Positions 34,135-43,400 of a DNA stretch of 64,000 nucleotides are shown piece after piece. Source of the DNA: a bacterium (GTDB lineage: Bacteria > 4484-113 > JAFGCY01); assembly GCA_016932385.1 (NCBI GenBank), contig JAFGCY010000100.1:1-64000 (forward strand). The letters are read 5' to 3'. A program made the translations under genes and the position numbers. The notes below the pieces were generated by a model that searched no databases, had not been told where the DNA came from, and was given only the letters and a program-made list of their open reading frames with translations. How positions within the stretch are numbered: position 1 is the first letter of the stretch; each line of letters opens with the position of its first letter.

Positions 34135-35250
34135 TTAGCCGGCCACCAGTTCCCGGAGGGCGGCCACCACCTCGTCGCGCTGGGCTTCGGTCAGCTCCGG
34201 ATAGATCGGGATGCTCAGCACCTCCGCCGCCGCCTGCTCGGCCGCCGGCAGGTCGCCCGGCTGGCCACCCAGGTGCGCGTAGCACTCCTGCAGGTGCAGG
34301 GGCACGGGGTAGTAGATCTCGCAGCCGATGTTGCGGTCCTTCATGCCCTGGACCACCGCGTCGCGCCGTCCGTTGGTGACGCGGATCGTGTACTGGTTGT
34401 AGATGCTCCAATTGTCCGGGGCGATCTGCGGGATCGCCAGTCCGGCGATGTCCGCCAGCTTGGCGTCGTAGTCGGCGGCGTTGGCGCGCCGGCCGGCATG
34501 CCAGCCTTCCAGGTGGCGCAGCTTGACGCTCAGGCCCGCCGCCTGCAGCGCGTCGAGGCGCGAGTTCATGCCGATCAGCTTGTGGTAGTACTTGGGCTGG
34601 GCGCCGTGGTTTCTGAGGATACGCATCTTCTTGTCCAGCTCGGCGTCGTTGGTCACGCACATGCCGCCGTCGCCCATGCAGCCGAGGTTCTTGCTCGGGA
34701 AGAAGCTGAAGGTGGCAATGTCGCCGCCGGTCCGGCCGACGCGATTACCCTGGTACTTGGCCCCGATGCTCTGTGCGGCGTCCTCGACAATCCGCATACC
34801 GCGCTCGCGGCAAAGCGCGCCGATCGCGTCCATCTCGCAGACCTGCCCGAACAGGTGCACGGGCATCACGGCCTTGGTCCGGTCCGTGATCAAGCGCTCG
34901 ACCTCGCCCGCCGTCAGGTTGAAAGTCACGGGATCGTTGTCGGCAAACACCGGCGTGGCGCCGACGCGCGTGACGGCGCCGACGCTGGCGAAGAAGGTAA
35001 ACGCCGGCAGGATCACCTCGTCGCCGGGCCCGACGTCCAGGGCCAGCAGGGCCAGCGCCAGCGCATCGCTGCCGCTGGCGCAGCCGACGGCGTGGTCCGC
35101 GCCGCAGTATTCGGCTACTTCATGCTCGAACTTGTCGACCACGGGGCCCATGATGAAGCGTTGCGTGGCATACACTTCCTCCAGCGCGGCCTTGATTTCG
35201 TCGCCAACTTGCGCCCATTGGGCATGTAAATCCAGCAGGGGAACGGCCAT
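34135..35250 (-). CDS. DegT/DnrJ/EryC1/StrS-family sugar aminotransferase (WbpE/WlbC-like)
   Basis: A 371-aa PLP enzyme. The family's landmarks are present: VPLLDLHAQ at the N-terminus, GCASGSDALALALLAL (~57-71), PAFTFFAS (~82-89), EDAAQSIGAKY (~156-166) and SFFPSKNLG, where Lys187 should form the PLP aldimine. C-terminal NGRRDAVVQGMKDRNIGCEIYYPVPLH is characteristic of these aminotransferases. It should transfer an amino group from glutamate to the 3-keto sugar made by the dehydrogenase two genes downstream. A GAGGAAGG ribosome site lies just before the ATG. It is first in the minus-strand group and probably the first gene of that operon. Confidence 0.92.
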   Translation of the reverse strand: MAVPLLDLHAQWAQVGDEIKAALEEVYATQRFIMGPVVDKFEHEVAEYCGADHAVGCASGSDALALALLALDVGPGDEVILPAFTFFASVGAVTRVGATPVFADNDPVTFNLTAGEVERLITDRTKAVMPVHLFGQVCEMDAIGALCRERGMRIVEDAAQSIGAKYQGNRVGRTGGDIATFSFFPSKNLGCMGDGGMCVTNDAELDKKMRILRNHGAQPKYYHKLIGMNSRLDALQAAGLSVKLRHLEGWHAGRRANAADYDAKLADIAGLAIPQIAPDNWSIYNQYTIRVTNGRRDAVVQGMKDRNIGCEIYYPVPLHLQECYAHLGGQPGDLPAAEQAAAEVLSIPIYPELTEAQRDEVVAALRELVAG

Positions 35251-35394
35251 AGTGTGTATCCTTCCTCGAATCCGGCAAATCTGCCGCGAACAAGCATACT
35301 ATATATCGCCAACTTGGCAAGCCGGCTGTGCTAGAATTGGCTGCGCGCCCGCTGAGGGCTGAATGGGCGCGGAGGAAGAGCGGAGATCAGGGGC

Positions 35395-37680
35395 ATGAAC
35401 AAGGCTGTCGAGACTGGCTGGGAGCCGGAGGCCGACCCGGAATTCGGCCAACGGCTGATTCCCTACTTGCTGAGGCGTTACCGCTGGCTGCTGGCCGGCT
35501 GCATCGTGCTGGGCTGCGTCGGCTTCGGGATCGCGTCCCTCGTCACGCCGGCCGCCTACAGTACGCGCGGCTCCCTGCATGTCACCAAAGGCTCATCCAC
35601 CGCGAGCATGCTCAACGGCTTGTCGCTGTTGAGCGGCAACGACGCGGGGCTCTGGGACGAGGTCCTGATCATCAAGAGCCGCGAGATCGGCTGGCCGGTG
35701 ATCGAGGAGCTGGGCCTGCAAGCCGAGATCTACGATCCGGCCTGCCCGGACGCCTCCTGGCAGCGCGTCCTGGCCCGGTTCAACCGCAGCCCCGTAGCTT
35801 ATACACGCGAGCAGGTCTACTCGCGGCTGGCGATCCGCGCTGTCGACGTCGACGAAAACGTGTTGAGCAAGACGACGGGCTGGCTCAGCGCGGATGCCGC
35901 GGGTAACTGGCGCTTCAACGGCAAGCGCGGTTCCGCCGGCGAAGCGGTGGCGGGCTCGACCTACACGTTCACCCCCGAGTTCGGCGCCGCGCATCGGGCC
36001 GGCAACCGCTACAAGGTCACGATCCTGCCCGACCACCTGGCCTGGGCGAAATTCAGCGGCCGGCTGTCCGTCAGCCCGGCCGCCGTGGGCTCGAATATCA
36101 TCAACGTGAAGTTCTCCCACCCCAATCCGGTGATCGCGCAGCAGGTCACGGACAAGGTGATCGAACGCTACCTGGACTACACGCGCACGATGACCTTCGG
36201 CGATTTCGACCTGATGCTTGACTTCATCAATACCGAGACCGAGTCGACCACCGCGCGGCTGGACAGCCTGATGGCCGAACTGGCGGACTACCGCGAGGAG
36301 CACCAGGTCTATGCCGAGGCCGCCCAGGGGGCGACCGCCGTACAGTCGATGTCCGAGCTCAGCCTGGCCCGTGCCGACCAGCGGATCCAGCTGCGCCAGA
36401 TCGACAACCTGCTGGGCCTGATCCGCACGCGCACGCCCGAGGAGGTCAACGCGACGATCCAGGCGCCGGCCACCAACCTGCCGCTGGAGCAGGAGCTGAC
36501 CGGCCAGCTGGCCACGCTGGTCCAGAACCTGGACACGGCGCGCCAGACCAAGACCGAGGCGCACCCCGAGGTCATCGGGCTGGAGGACCAGATCGGCACG
36601 GTGCTGTCCCAGATCGAGGACAGCCTGACCACCTCGCGCCGCAATGTGGAACTGGCGATCGGCGGGCTGGACTCCAACATTTATCAACTGAAATCCGAAC
36701 TGGAATCGCTGCCCGAGGCCAGCGGCAAGATTGCGATGCTAATGGGCGAGATCGAGGCCGCGCAGCAGGTGCTGGCCCTGCTCAAGGAGCAGGAGGCCCA
36801 GACCAAGCTGCGCCGCGCCGGCACCAGCACCGAGGTCCGCGTACTCGACGCGCCGCCGATGCCCGCCAAGCGCGACTCGCCGCGGCTAAGTCGGGATCTG
36901 GCGCTGGGCTGCGCCGTCGGCGCGCTGGTCGGCGTACTGCTCTTGATGCTGGTCGAGGCGACGCGTAACAGTTTCCGCTCGTTGCGTGACCTGCGCACGG
37001 GCCTGGGGCTGAACCTGCTGGCCGCCCTGCCCGGGCCACCCAACCGGCGCCGCTGGGTACTCAGCGAAACCGATAACCAACTGGCGCAGCAGCTGATCCG
37101 GCTGCTCGACACCCCCGACCACGCGCTGGCATTGGTCCACCTGGGTAAGTACCCCAGCTACGACCTGTGCTGGGCGCTGTCGGCGCGCGTGGCCGGCGAC
37201 GAGCGCCAGGCGCTGCTGATCGACGCCGACCTGCTGAATGCCGGGCTCAGCCGGGCCCTGAAGCAGCCCGAGGTCGCCGGCCTGCTGGAAGCGGCGGCCG
37301 ACCCGGCGCGCCTGGGCGAACTGGCCGCCAACCTCGGCGAATCCCGGGCCGTACTGACGCCGGGCCAGAGCGGGACCGCCACGGACGGCCTGACCGGCCT
37401 GCTGGCCGCCGCGGGCGAGCAGTTCTCGCGCACGCTGATCTGCCTGCCGGCGCCGAGCAAGTGGCTGGCGCGCGAGCTGTGGACGGGGCTGGGCGAAGTG
37501 ATCCTGACCGTGCCGCAGTCCGGCGCCACCCGCGACGAGATCAAGGCGGCACTGGCCAAGCTCGGCGAGTTCGGGATCGGGGTGCGCGGCGTCGTCGTCA
37601 CGAATTACTCCACCGCGCGCGACCCGCTGGGCCGCGAGGAGCTGCCGCAGGTCTCGGTCACCCCCGCGGGACGGATCTGA
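35395..37680 (+). CDS. Wzz-type polysaccharide co-polymerase fused to a degenerate BY-kinase domain
   Basis: A 761-aa inner-membrane protein. Residues ~10-60 hold the first helix (WLLAGCIVLGCVGFGIAS) of a Wzz domain, ~225-450 is a long coiled-coil periplasmic region and ~497-517 the second helix (LGCAVGALVGVLLLMLVEA). Residues ~535-760 have the outline of a tyrosine-kinase (BY-kinase) domain: LLIDADLLNAGLS (~617-629) matches the Walker A' of these proteins. But the phosphate loop is broken: LVHLGKYPSYD stands where GxxGxGKT/S should be, and there is no C-terminal Tyr cluster. So the kinase part probably does not phosphorylate and may keep only a structural or regulatory role. The gene overlaps by one base with the polymerase gene that follows. 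Confidence 0.85.
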   Translation: MNKAVETGWEPEADPEFGQRLIPYLLRRYRWLLAGCIVLGCVGFGIASLVTPAAYSTRGSLHVTKGSSTASMLNGLSLLSGNDAGLWDEVLIIKSREIGWPVIEELGLQAEIYDPACPDASWQRVLARFNRSPVAYTREQVYSRLAIRAVDVDENVLSKTTGWLSADAAGNWRFNGKRGSAGEAVAGSTYTFTPEFGAAHRAGNRYKVTILPDHLAWAKFSGRLSVSPAAVGSNIINVKFSHPNPVIAQQVTDKVIERYLDYTRTMTFGDFDLMLDFINTETESTTARLDSLMAELADYREEHQVYAEAAQGATAVQSMSELSLARADQRIQLRQIDNLLGLIRTRTPEEVNATIQAPATNLPLEQELTGQLATLVQNLDTARQTKTEAHPEVIGLEDQIGTVLSQIEDSLTTSRRNVELAIGGLDSNIYQLKSELESLPEASGKIAMLMGEIEAAQQVLALLKEQEAQTKLRRAGTSTEVRVLDAPPMPAKRDSPRLSRDLALGCAVGALVGVLLLMLVEATRNSFRSLRDLRTGLGLNLLAALPGPPNRRRWVLSETDNQLAQQLIRLLDTPDHALALVHLGKYPSYDLCWALSARVAGDERQALLIDADLLNAGLSRALKQPEVAGLLEAAADPARLGELAANLGESRAVLTPGQSGTATDGLTGLLAAAGEQFSRTLICLPAPSKWLARELWTGLGEVILTVPQSGATRDEIKAALAKLGEFGIGVRGVVVTNYSTARDPLGREELPQVSVTPAGRI

Positions 37681-39056
37681 TGACGGGCCCCGCCGCCGCC
37701 AATGCCCGCAGTGACGACCGCCACGGCACGGACCTCTCAGCCGTGATCGGCCGCCTCGCAGTGAAAGCGCCGCGCGCCCTGTACTCGGCGGCCGGCACCG
37801 TGTTCTCGTTCGAAACGATCCTGGTGTTGTTCATGTTCGCCGGCGTCTATAAAGGCGATCCGCGCTTTGCCGGGCTGCCCTTCGACATCACCGCCGTCGC
37901 TTTCGCGCTCAGCGTGCTGACCGGCCTCTACCTGCTCTGGCGGAACGGCTTCACGCTGGTGCGCTATTCCGCCCAGGTGCTCTGGCTCTACGGCGCCTTC
38001 ACGGCCTGGGCGCTGATCACGCTGGCCTGGACGCCCAGCCACGACTACGCCCAGGACAAGGCGCTGTTCCTCTGCACCCTGATCTTCTGGCCCCTGGCGG
38101 CCGGCGCGCTGATCATCGCGCCCCGCCCCGTCCGCTGGCGCCGCTTCTTCCTGGTGCTGTTGCTGTTCGCGGGCTGGATTGCCGTGGAGAGCCTCCTGTA
38201 CTTTGCAATCAACACGCTGTTGGGCAGGCGCTTCGCCTTCGTCCATGCCTTAAGTGGCACGTATCTGTCGCTGGGCCGCGTTATCGGGCCCGGCCTGCTG
38301 GTAATCGCCGCCGTGGTGCTGTTCGTCCGCACGCGCTGGTGGCAGAAGCTCCTCCTGGCCGGCTTGGCCGTCGGTTTCCTCGGTGTACTGATGGTGCTGG
38401 GCGGGCGCACCCCCCTCGTCGCCGCGGTGCTCTCCTGCTGCATCCTGCTGCTCGGATTGCGGCCGCGCCTGGCCCGCACGCCGCTGGAGCTCTTGGGCCA
38501 GTTCACCCTGGTTGTCATCGGCATCGCCGCGCTGGCCGCCCTGGTCGGCTACGTTGCCGGCGCCGAGGTCTACGAGCTGCCGGCCTCACTCAAACGCCTG
38601 ATGCTGCTGTTCGAGGGCACGATCCCCACCAACCGCCGCTTCGAGCACTACGCCCTAACGTTTATCCACCTCGACAACAACCCCTGGCTGGGCCAAGGGC
38701 TGGGCAGCTGGCCGGTGGTCGTCGGCATCGGCGATTACCGCGCCTATCCGCATAACATCCTGCTCGAGATCTGGTTCGAGCTGGGCCTGGTCGGCCTGGC
38801 GTTGTTCAGCACGCTGATCGCGCTGGCCCTGGCCGCCCTGGGCCCGTTCAAGCGCCTGCGCACCTCGCCGTATGCGCTCTTGGCCCTGGCGCTGTTCGTC
38901 AACGCGTTCTTAAACGCAATGGTCTCGGGCGATCTCAACGACAACCGCCCCGTGTTCGCCATGCTGGGCTTATGTCTGTTAGCCGGATCGGCCTACGCGG
39001 AGCAGCGCGCCACGCCCCCGGCGCAAGCAGCTCAGTCCGCCGCCAACAGCTCCTGA
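37680..39056 (+). CDS. O-antigen ligase/polymerase family membrane protein (Wzy_C-like)
   Basis: A 458-aa inner-membrane protein with about 11-12 helices. Long hydrophobic helices alternate with the Wzy_C-type region (~200-370): helices followed by a periplasmic loop carrying RRFEHYALTFIHLDNNPWLG and YPHNILLEIWFELGLVG, which is the conserved NPxxG / H-N-x-x-L/W arrangement of O-antigen ligases and polymerases. It begins with ATG sharing one base with the stop of the co-polymerase (TGATG). It ends in a 25-nt overlap with the convergent glycosyltransferase gene. As the gene following Wzz it is probably the polymerase or ligase of the glycan built by this locus. Confidence 0.85.
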   Translation: MTGPAAANARSDDRHGTDLSAVIGRLAVKAPRALYSAAGTVFSFETILVLFMFAGVYKGDPRFAGLPFDITAVAFALSVLTGLYLLWRNGFTLVRYSAQVLWLYGAFTAWALITLAWTPSHDYAQDKALFLCTLIFWPLAAGALIIAPRPVRWRRFFLVLLLFAGWIAVESLLYFAINTLLGRRFAFVHALSGTYLSLGRVIGPGLLVIAAVVLFVRTRWWQKLLLAGLAVGFLGVLMVLGGRTPLVAAVLSCCILLLGLRPRLARTPLELLGQFTLVVIGIAALAALVGYVAGAEVYELPASLKRLMLLFEGTIPTNRRFEHYALTFIHLDNNPWLGQGLGSWPVVVGIGDYRAYPHNILLEIWFELGLVGLALFSTLIALALAALGPFKRLRTSPYALLALALFVNAFLNAMVSGDLNDNRPVFAMLGLCLLAGSAYAEQRATPPAQAAQSAANSS

Positions 39057-40150
39057 TAGAGCCCGAGCAGCTTCACCTCTTCGGTTCGCCAGGAATAGTG
39101 TTCACGCACGGCCTGCTGCCCTCGTTCACCCATCTCGACCGCGATCGCGGGGTTGTCCAGCAGTTGCCGCAGGGCCGCGGCGGCCTGGGCGGGGTCGGCG
39201 GGATCGACGCAGAACCCGCAGCGCGCCCCGTCGACGATGTTGCGGTAGAGCGGGAAGCCGCTGACCACCACCGGCAGCCCCAACCCCATGTACTCGAACA
39301 GCTTCGTCGGGTAGCTCTCGCGGTAGTTGGGAATGTCGGCCAGGAGCGCCAGCCCGCCGCGGCAGCCGGCCAGCACGCGCCAGGCCTCGCGCGGCTCCAG
39401 CCGGCCGTGGAAACGCACGCCGCTGAGTCCCAGCCGCGCCACCTCCGCTGCCAGCTCCGCGCGGTGCTCGGCCGTCGCCGGGCCGATGCACTCTAAGGCC
39501 ACCGCGCGCCCCTCCGCCTGCAGGATCGCCAGCGCCTGCAGCATCACCCGGCTCCCGCGCAGCCTGGTCACGCTGCCCAGGTAACCGACCGCCGGCGGCT
39601 CCGTCTTAGCTGTCGCGATCCGCGCCAGTTCCTCCAGCCGCGGCAGGTTCTCCACCACCACGCCGCGCCGGATCCACGGGTACTCGCGCGCATAGGACTG
39701 CTCGGCGAACACCACCGCCAGGCCGCGCAGCCAGCGCCTCAGGCCCCAGCCCACGCCCAGGGACACCAGCGGCCTAAGCGCCGCCGGCAGCCACGGCTTG
39801 GTCAGCATGTCGCGCACGACGTTTTCGTGCATGTCGTAGATTACGCGCTTCCCGCGCTTCGCCAGCTGCGCCATTTTCGGTAGCAACTCCGGATCGTGGG
39901 CGTGGTAGATGTCCGCGTCCTCCACCCGGCAGCGCTCCCAGGCCAACCGCGTCAGCCGCGTCATACGGTCGCGCCGGTCCGTGGGCGCCGGCAGCGCGCG
40001 CACCTCGATCCCGTCCACCGTCTCGTCGCAGTCGTGCTGCGCGATCAGCACCACGCGATAGCCGGCCTGGCGCAGCGACGCGCACTCCTTATAGAAGATG
40101 CGGCTGTCCTTCAGCGGATGCACGGTGGTCACATGCACGACGGTGGTCAT
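39032..40150 (-). CDS. GT4-family glycosyltransferase
   Basis: A 372-aa cytoplasmic or peripheral membrane glycosyltransferase with a GT-B fold. It starts TTVVHVTTVHPLKDSRIFYK, a start often seen in GT4 proteins of polysaccharide clusters. The C-terminal half (~180-370) has the nucleotide-sugar fold: PAVGYLGSVTRLRGSRVML, LGLSGVRFHGRL, RESYPTKLFEYMGLGLPVVVSG, where the Glu in LFEYMGLGLPVV is the usual E of the EX7E region. The ATG at 40150 was chosen; an upstream in-frame start (40222) lies in the previous gene. Its ATG overlaps the stop of the upstream GT in an ATGA arrangement, and its 3' end overlaps the polymerase gene by 25 nt on the other strand. Confidence 0.9.
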   Translation of the reverse strand: MTTVVHVTTVHPLKDSRIFYKECASLRQAGYRVVLIAQHDCDETVDGIEVRALPAPTDRRDRMTRLTRLAWERCRVEDADIYHAHDPELLPKMAQLAKRGKRVIYDMHENVVRDMLTKPWLPAALRPLVSLGVGWGLRRWLRGLAVVFAEQSYAREYPWIRRGVVVENLPRLEELARIATAKTEPPAVGYLGSVTRLRGSRVMLQALAILQAEGRAVALECIGPATAEHRAELAAEVARLGLSGVRFHGRLEPREAWRVLAGCRGGLALLADIPNYRESYPTKLFEYMGLGLPVVVSGFPLYRNIVDGARCGFCVDPADPAQAAAALRQLLDNPAIAVEMGERGQQAVREHYSWRTEEVKLLGLYQELLAAD

Positions 40151-41361
40151 CGGCCCGGCTCCGGGTGCGGCGCCACCGCCAGCTCGATCCGGTCGACCTC
40201 GCGCTTGACCCGCTCCTGCCACGGCGAGAAATGCTCATGGGCCGCGATCCGCGCCCGTGCGCAAACCTTCTCCAGCAGACCCGGCTCCTTGAGCAGCCGG
40301 TGCACGGCCGCCGCGGCGGCCTTCAGGTCGGCGGCCAGGAAGCCGGAGTCGCCGTCCCGAATGATGTGGCTGAGCGTCCCGTCGTCCAGCGTGATCAACG
40401 GCACGCCTGCCGCCAAGCACTCGATCGCCACGTTGCCCAGGTTGCTGACGTCGTAGAACGACAGCGCCGCGAGGCACTGGTCGTATTGCGCGTACAGCTC
40501 GCGCCGGCTGAGCGGGCCGAGGAAATCGATGTACGGCCCCAGCCCGTGCTTGGTGATGATCACGTCAATCTCGCGCCGGTAGGTCTCGTCGTAGATGTGC
40601 CCGGCCAGCTTCAGCTTCACCGGCGGCGGCCCGTTCACCGCCAGCAGGCGCAGCAGATCGACCGCCAGGTGCTGCCGCTTAAAGCGGTCGATCCGTCCGG
40701 GGTAAAGCAGAAACGGCTCGGTGAAGCGCTGGTCGACCCGCCCGTGCTCCACCGGGAAATCGACGCCGTTGGACCAGAACAGGAATTCGGTCCGCGGGTT
40801 GCCGATGTGCGTAAAAACGCGGTCGCCGCGGGAGCCGTCGTTGGTAACCAGCAAAAACGACTTGGGCAGGCTGAAGGCCATGTAGTGCAGCGCGTGGCGG
40901 CTGAAAATCGCGGCCCGCTGCAGCGGATTCAGCGGCCGGTCGGAGAACTCGCGCGTGAAGTAGGAGATGCCGTACAAGCGCTGGCCGCAGGGCACCTGCC
41001 GGTTGTTGGCCGCCAGCACGCCCAGGGTACCCAGCGTACCCTGGCCGTAGACGAAGTTGTAGCCGCCTTGCTCGATCCGGCGCCGCGCCCGTTGCCACAA
41101 CGATCCCAGCCGGCCCAGGCTGCCCGTCCCCACGGTCGCGGCGGCCGGCACCAGCGTGAATTGCTCCGGCTTGAGCCACTTGACGCCGAGGTTGAGCCGC
41201 CGGCCCGCCGGCGCATAGACCAGCAGGTCGACCTGATGTCCCCGCTCCACCAACTCCCGGAGCGGGCGGAAGAACGCGGGCATCCCGCGCGGCGGCTGGC
41301 CGTCGAACAGCACGTCCGCCAGGCCGGACCACAGCCCCGTGACATAGAGCAGCTTAAGCAT
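40147..41361 (-). CDS. GT4-family glycosyltransferase
   Basis: A 404-aa glycosyltransferase of the GT-B fold. LKLLYVTGLWSGLADVLFDG opens the N-terminal acceptor half. The C-terminal half has LLYPGRIDRFKRQHLAVDLL (donor-binding strand, about residues 214-235), DFLGPLSRRELYAQYDQ and FYDVSNLGNVAIECLAAGVPLITLDD, which is a clear EX7E-type GT4 signature (E followed by GVPLI). The ATG at 41361 fits the family start; a GTG at 41373 with AGGAG nine bases upstream would add four residues and is possible. It overlaps the acyltransferase gene upstream by eight bases and the downstream GT by four. Confidence 0.9.
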   Translation of the reverse strand: MLKLLYVTGLWSGLADVLFDGQPPRGMPAFFRPLRELVERGHQVDLLVYAPAGRRLNLGVKWLKPEQFTLVPAAATVGTGSLGRLGSLWQRARRRIEQGGYNFVYGQGTLGTLGVLAANNRQVPCGQRLYGISYFTREFSDRPLNPLQRAAIFSRHALHYMAFSLPKSFLLVTNDGSRGDRVFTHIGNPRTEFLFWSNGVDFPVEHGRVDQRFTEPFLLYPGRIDRFKRQHLAVDLLRLLAVNGPPPVKLKLAGHIYDETYRREIDVIITKHGLGPYIDFLGPLSRRELYAQYDQCLAALSFYDVSNLGNVAIECLAAGVPLITLDDGTLSHIIRDGDSGFLAADLKAAAAAVHRLLKEPGLLEKVCARARIAAHEHFSPWQERVKREVDRIELAVAPHPEPGR

Positions 41362-41971
41362 CGCCCGTGCCACCCGCCACAGCTCCTGATTCGCCCTCGC
41401 CGGCCTGCTCCTCGATCAGCTGGCTGACCCGCGCCGGCACGCCGACCAGCACCACGTTGCCCTTCTTGTAGCTGCGTCCCACCACCGAACCCGCGGCGAC
41501 CACCGTGTTCGGCCCCAGTTCGACGCCGGGCAGGATCACGGCGTTCATGCCGATCCAGCAGCGCTCGCCGAGCACCACATCCCGCGGCTCAAGATGCACG
41601 TCTGGGTTGCGCGGGTCGTGATTGGTGGTGATGATCCCGACGTTGGGCGCGATGTAGGTACCACGGCCGATCGTGATCTTGCCGCCGGCCGAATTGGAGT
41701 AATAGCAGCCCGGCGACTGGAAATTGTTCAGGTCGTCCGGATCGAACTCGATATTCTGAGGATTGAGGATCTTCGTAAACGGCGTGACCGGCCAGGGCAC
41801 GTGCCGGTTGAAGCCCAGCACTTTCTGCAACCAGAGGCCCTGCCAGGCCCAGCGCCAGCCGTTGTGGCTCTTTGTGAAGTGCCGGCCGCGCAGATAGCGC
41901 CGCGGCCAGGCCATGCGGCAGACCAGCCGCACGAACGGCATCGCCATCGCAACTAGCGCGCGCCTGAACAT
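41354..41971 (-). CDS. Left-handed beta-helix O-acetyltransferase
   Basis: A ~205-aa acetyltransferase. The N-terminal 60 residues are hydrophobic and basic (RALVAMAMPFVRLVCRM, then LRGRHFTKSHNGWRWAWQGL). Hexapeptide repeats (ITIGRGTYIAPNVGIITTNHD, DVVLGERCWIGMNAVILPG, VELGPNTVVAAGSVVGRSY) form the beta-helix, with the NHD of the catalytic His turn. The N-terminal segment does not match common sugar O-acetyltransferases, so membrane association is likely. The ATG at 41971 was chosen, though 42025 is also open and lacks a ribosome site. Likely role: acetylation of a sugar in the glycan made by this locus. Confidence 0.8.
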   Translation of the reverse strand: MFRRALVAMAMPFVRLVCRMAWPRRYLRGRHFTKSHNGWRWAWQGLWLQKVLGFNRHVPWPVTPFTKILNPQNIEFDPDDLNNFQSPGCYYSNSAGGKITIGRGTYIAPNVGIITTNHDPRNPDVHLEPRDVVLGERCWIGMNAVILPGVELGPNTVVAAGSVVGRSYKKGNVVLVGVPARVSQLIEEQAGEGESGAVAGGTGDA

Positions 41972-42083
41972 AGGCCCTGCCCGCCGGGGCGCTGACTCGC
42001 CGCCGGCTGGCGCCAATCTTAACATCTCGCGGTGGTTTATGCCCGCGGCCGGGAGCCGGCTGGAGTGCGGACCGGTACTTGGC

Positions 42084-42089
42084 TATAAT
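42084..42089 (+). promoter_or_regulatory. -10 element for the 42120 glycosyltransferase
   Basis: Perfect TATAAT; a poor -35 (TGGAGT, 42061-42066) lies at the right 17-bp distance. Transcription would start near 42096, giving a 24-nt leader. It lies in the gap between divergent genes. Confidence 0.4.
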
Positions 42090-42119
42090 TAATCCCGCGC
42101 GCACAGGTTGTGATCCGTC

Positions 42120-43400
42120 ATGCATCTACTCGTCATCTTCATGTATTACCTGCGTCCCGGAGATCCCGGGATCAAGCGCTTCAACGAATTCTGTCAGCTC
42201 TGGGCGAACGAGCACGGGCTGCGCGTGACGGTCCTGACCGGCCAGGTGCATTACAATACGGGCCGGGTCTATCCCGACTTGGCCGGCCAGCAGATGGTGC
42301 GCGAGGACGACGGGCCCGTCGAGGTCTACCGCATCGCCAGCCCCAACACCTTCCGCCGCGGCTATTCCGGCCGCGCGCTGAGCCAACTCGGCTGGGCCAG
42401 CAATGTGCGCCGCTACTTCAGCCAGCTGGACAAGCCCGACCTGGTGCTCGGCGTCTCCGCGCCCCTCTGGGTCGGCTGGCCGACTGTCTCGGCCCACCGG
42501 CGCTGGCGGGTGCCGGCGATCATGGAGATCCGCGACCTTTGGCCCGAGGCGATCGTGCGGATGGGTATCGCCCCGGCCTGGCATCCGGCGATCCTGGCGA
42601 TGGGTGCCCTGGAGCGCTGGATCTACAAAAACGTCGAGCACGTGGTGACGATCTTCGAGGGCCAGCGCCAGAACATCGCCGAGCGCAACCTCAAAGCGCT
42701 CAGCGACATGACGGTGGTCCCGCACGGCGTGCAGCTCGACCGTTACGACAACGTGCCCGCCGGTACGCGCGAGCGCGTCCGCGGCCAGCTGGGGCTCAAC
42801 GGCCGCCACAAGATCGTGATGTACGCCGGCAGCCACGGCCCGCTCTACCACCTGTCCACGCTGGTCGACGTCGCGGAACGACTCAGCGGCCGCGAGGACA
42901 TCCAGTTCATCAGCATCGGCGAGGGCTGGGAGCGCCAGCGGCTGATCAGGGATGTCGAGCAGCGCGGGCTGAAGAACATCCGCTTTTTAGGGCCGGTGCC
43001 CTCCAGCGAGGTGCCCGCCTACCTCAGCGCCGCCGACATCGCCTGCAGCGTCGTCAACACCAAGTCGCTGACCGGCTGGAACGAGCGCACCAGCGGCACG
43101 TTCAGAAACGCGCTCTTTGACTACGCCGCGGCGCGGCTGCCGGTGGTTTTCAACGATCCCGGTTATACCGTCCACGAGGTGCAGGACCGCGCCCAGGGCG
43201 GGCTTTACGCCCCCACGGACGACGGGCCGGAGCTGATGGCGGAGCGGATCCAGTACCTCGCCGACCACACCGACGAGGCGCGGCAGATGGGCGAGAACAA
43301 CTACCGCGAGATCGCCGTGCGCTACAACCGCCGCAAGATGGCCCAGGTTTACGTGGAGCTGATGCAGCAGCTGATTGAACGGCACCAGCCCGCCCGTTAG
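42120..43400 (+). CDS. GT4-family glycosyltransferase (WbuB-like)
   Basis: A 426-aa glycosyltransferase. HLLVIFMYYLRPGDPGIKRFNEF matches the start of WbuB-type enzymes that move L-fucosamine or related amino sugars (the first part, LLVIFMYYLRPG, is the donor-fold start). Residues ~220-400 hold KIVMYAGSHGPLYHLSTLVD, FLGPVPSSEVPAYLSAADIA and the E-loop-like FDYAAARLPVVFNDPG; the first E of the EX7E motif is replaced, as in many WbuB members. It is transcribed divergently from the acetyltransferase. Its stop overlaps by four bases with the stop of the convergent asparagine synthetase gene. Confidence 0.87.
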   Translation: MHLLVIFMYYLRPGDPGIKRFNEFCQLWANEHGLRVTVLTGQVHYNTGRVYPDLAGQQMVREDDGPVEVYRIASPNTFRRGYSGRALSQLGWASNVRRYFSQLDKPDLVLGVSAPLWVGWPTVSAHRRWRVPAIMEIRDLWPEAIVRMGIAPAWHPAILAMGALERWIYKNVEHVVTIFEGQRQNIAERNLKALSDMTVVPHGVQLDRYDNVPAGTRERVRGQLGLNGRHKIVMYAGSHGPLYHLSTLVDVAERLSGREDIQFISIGEGWERQRLIRDVEQRGLKNIRFLGPVPSSEVPAYLSAADIACSVVNTKSLTGWNERTSGTFRNALFDYAAARLPVVFNDPGYTVHEVQDRAQGGLYAPTDDGPELMAERIQYLADHTDEARQMGENNYREIAVRYNRRKMAQVYVELMQQLIERHQPAR

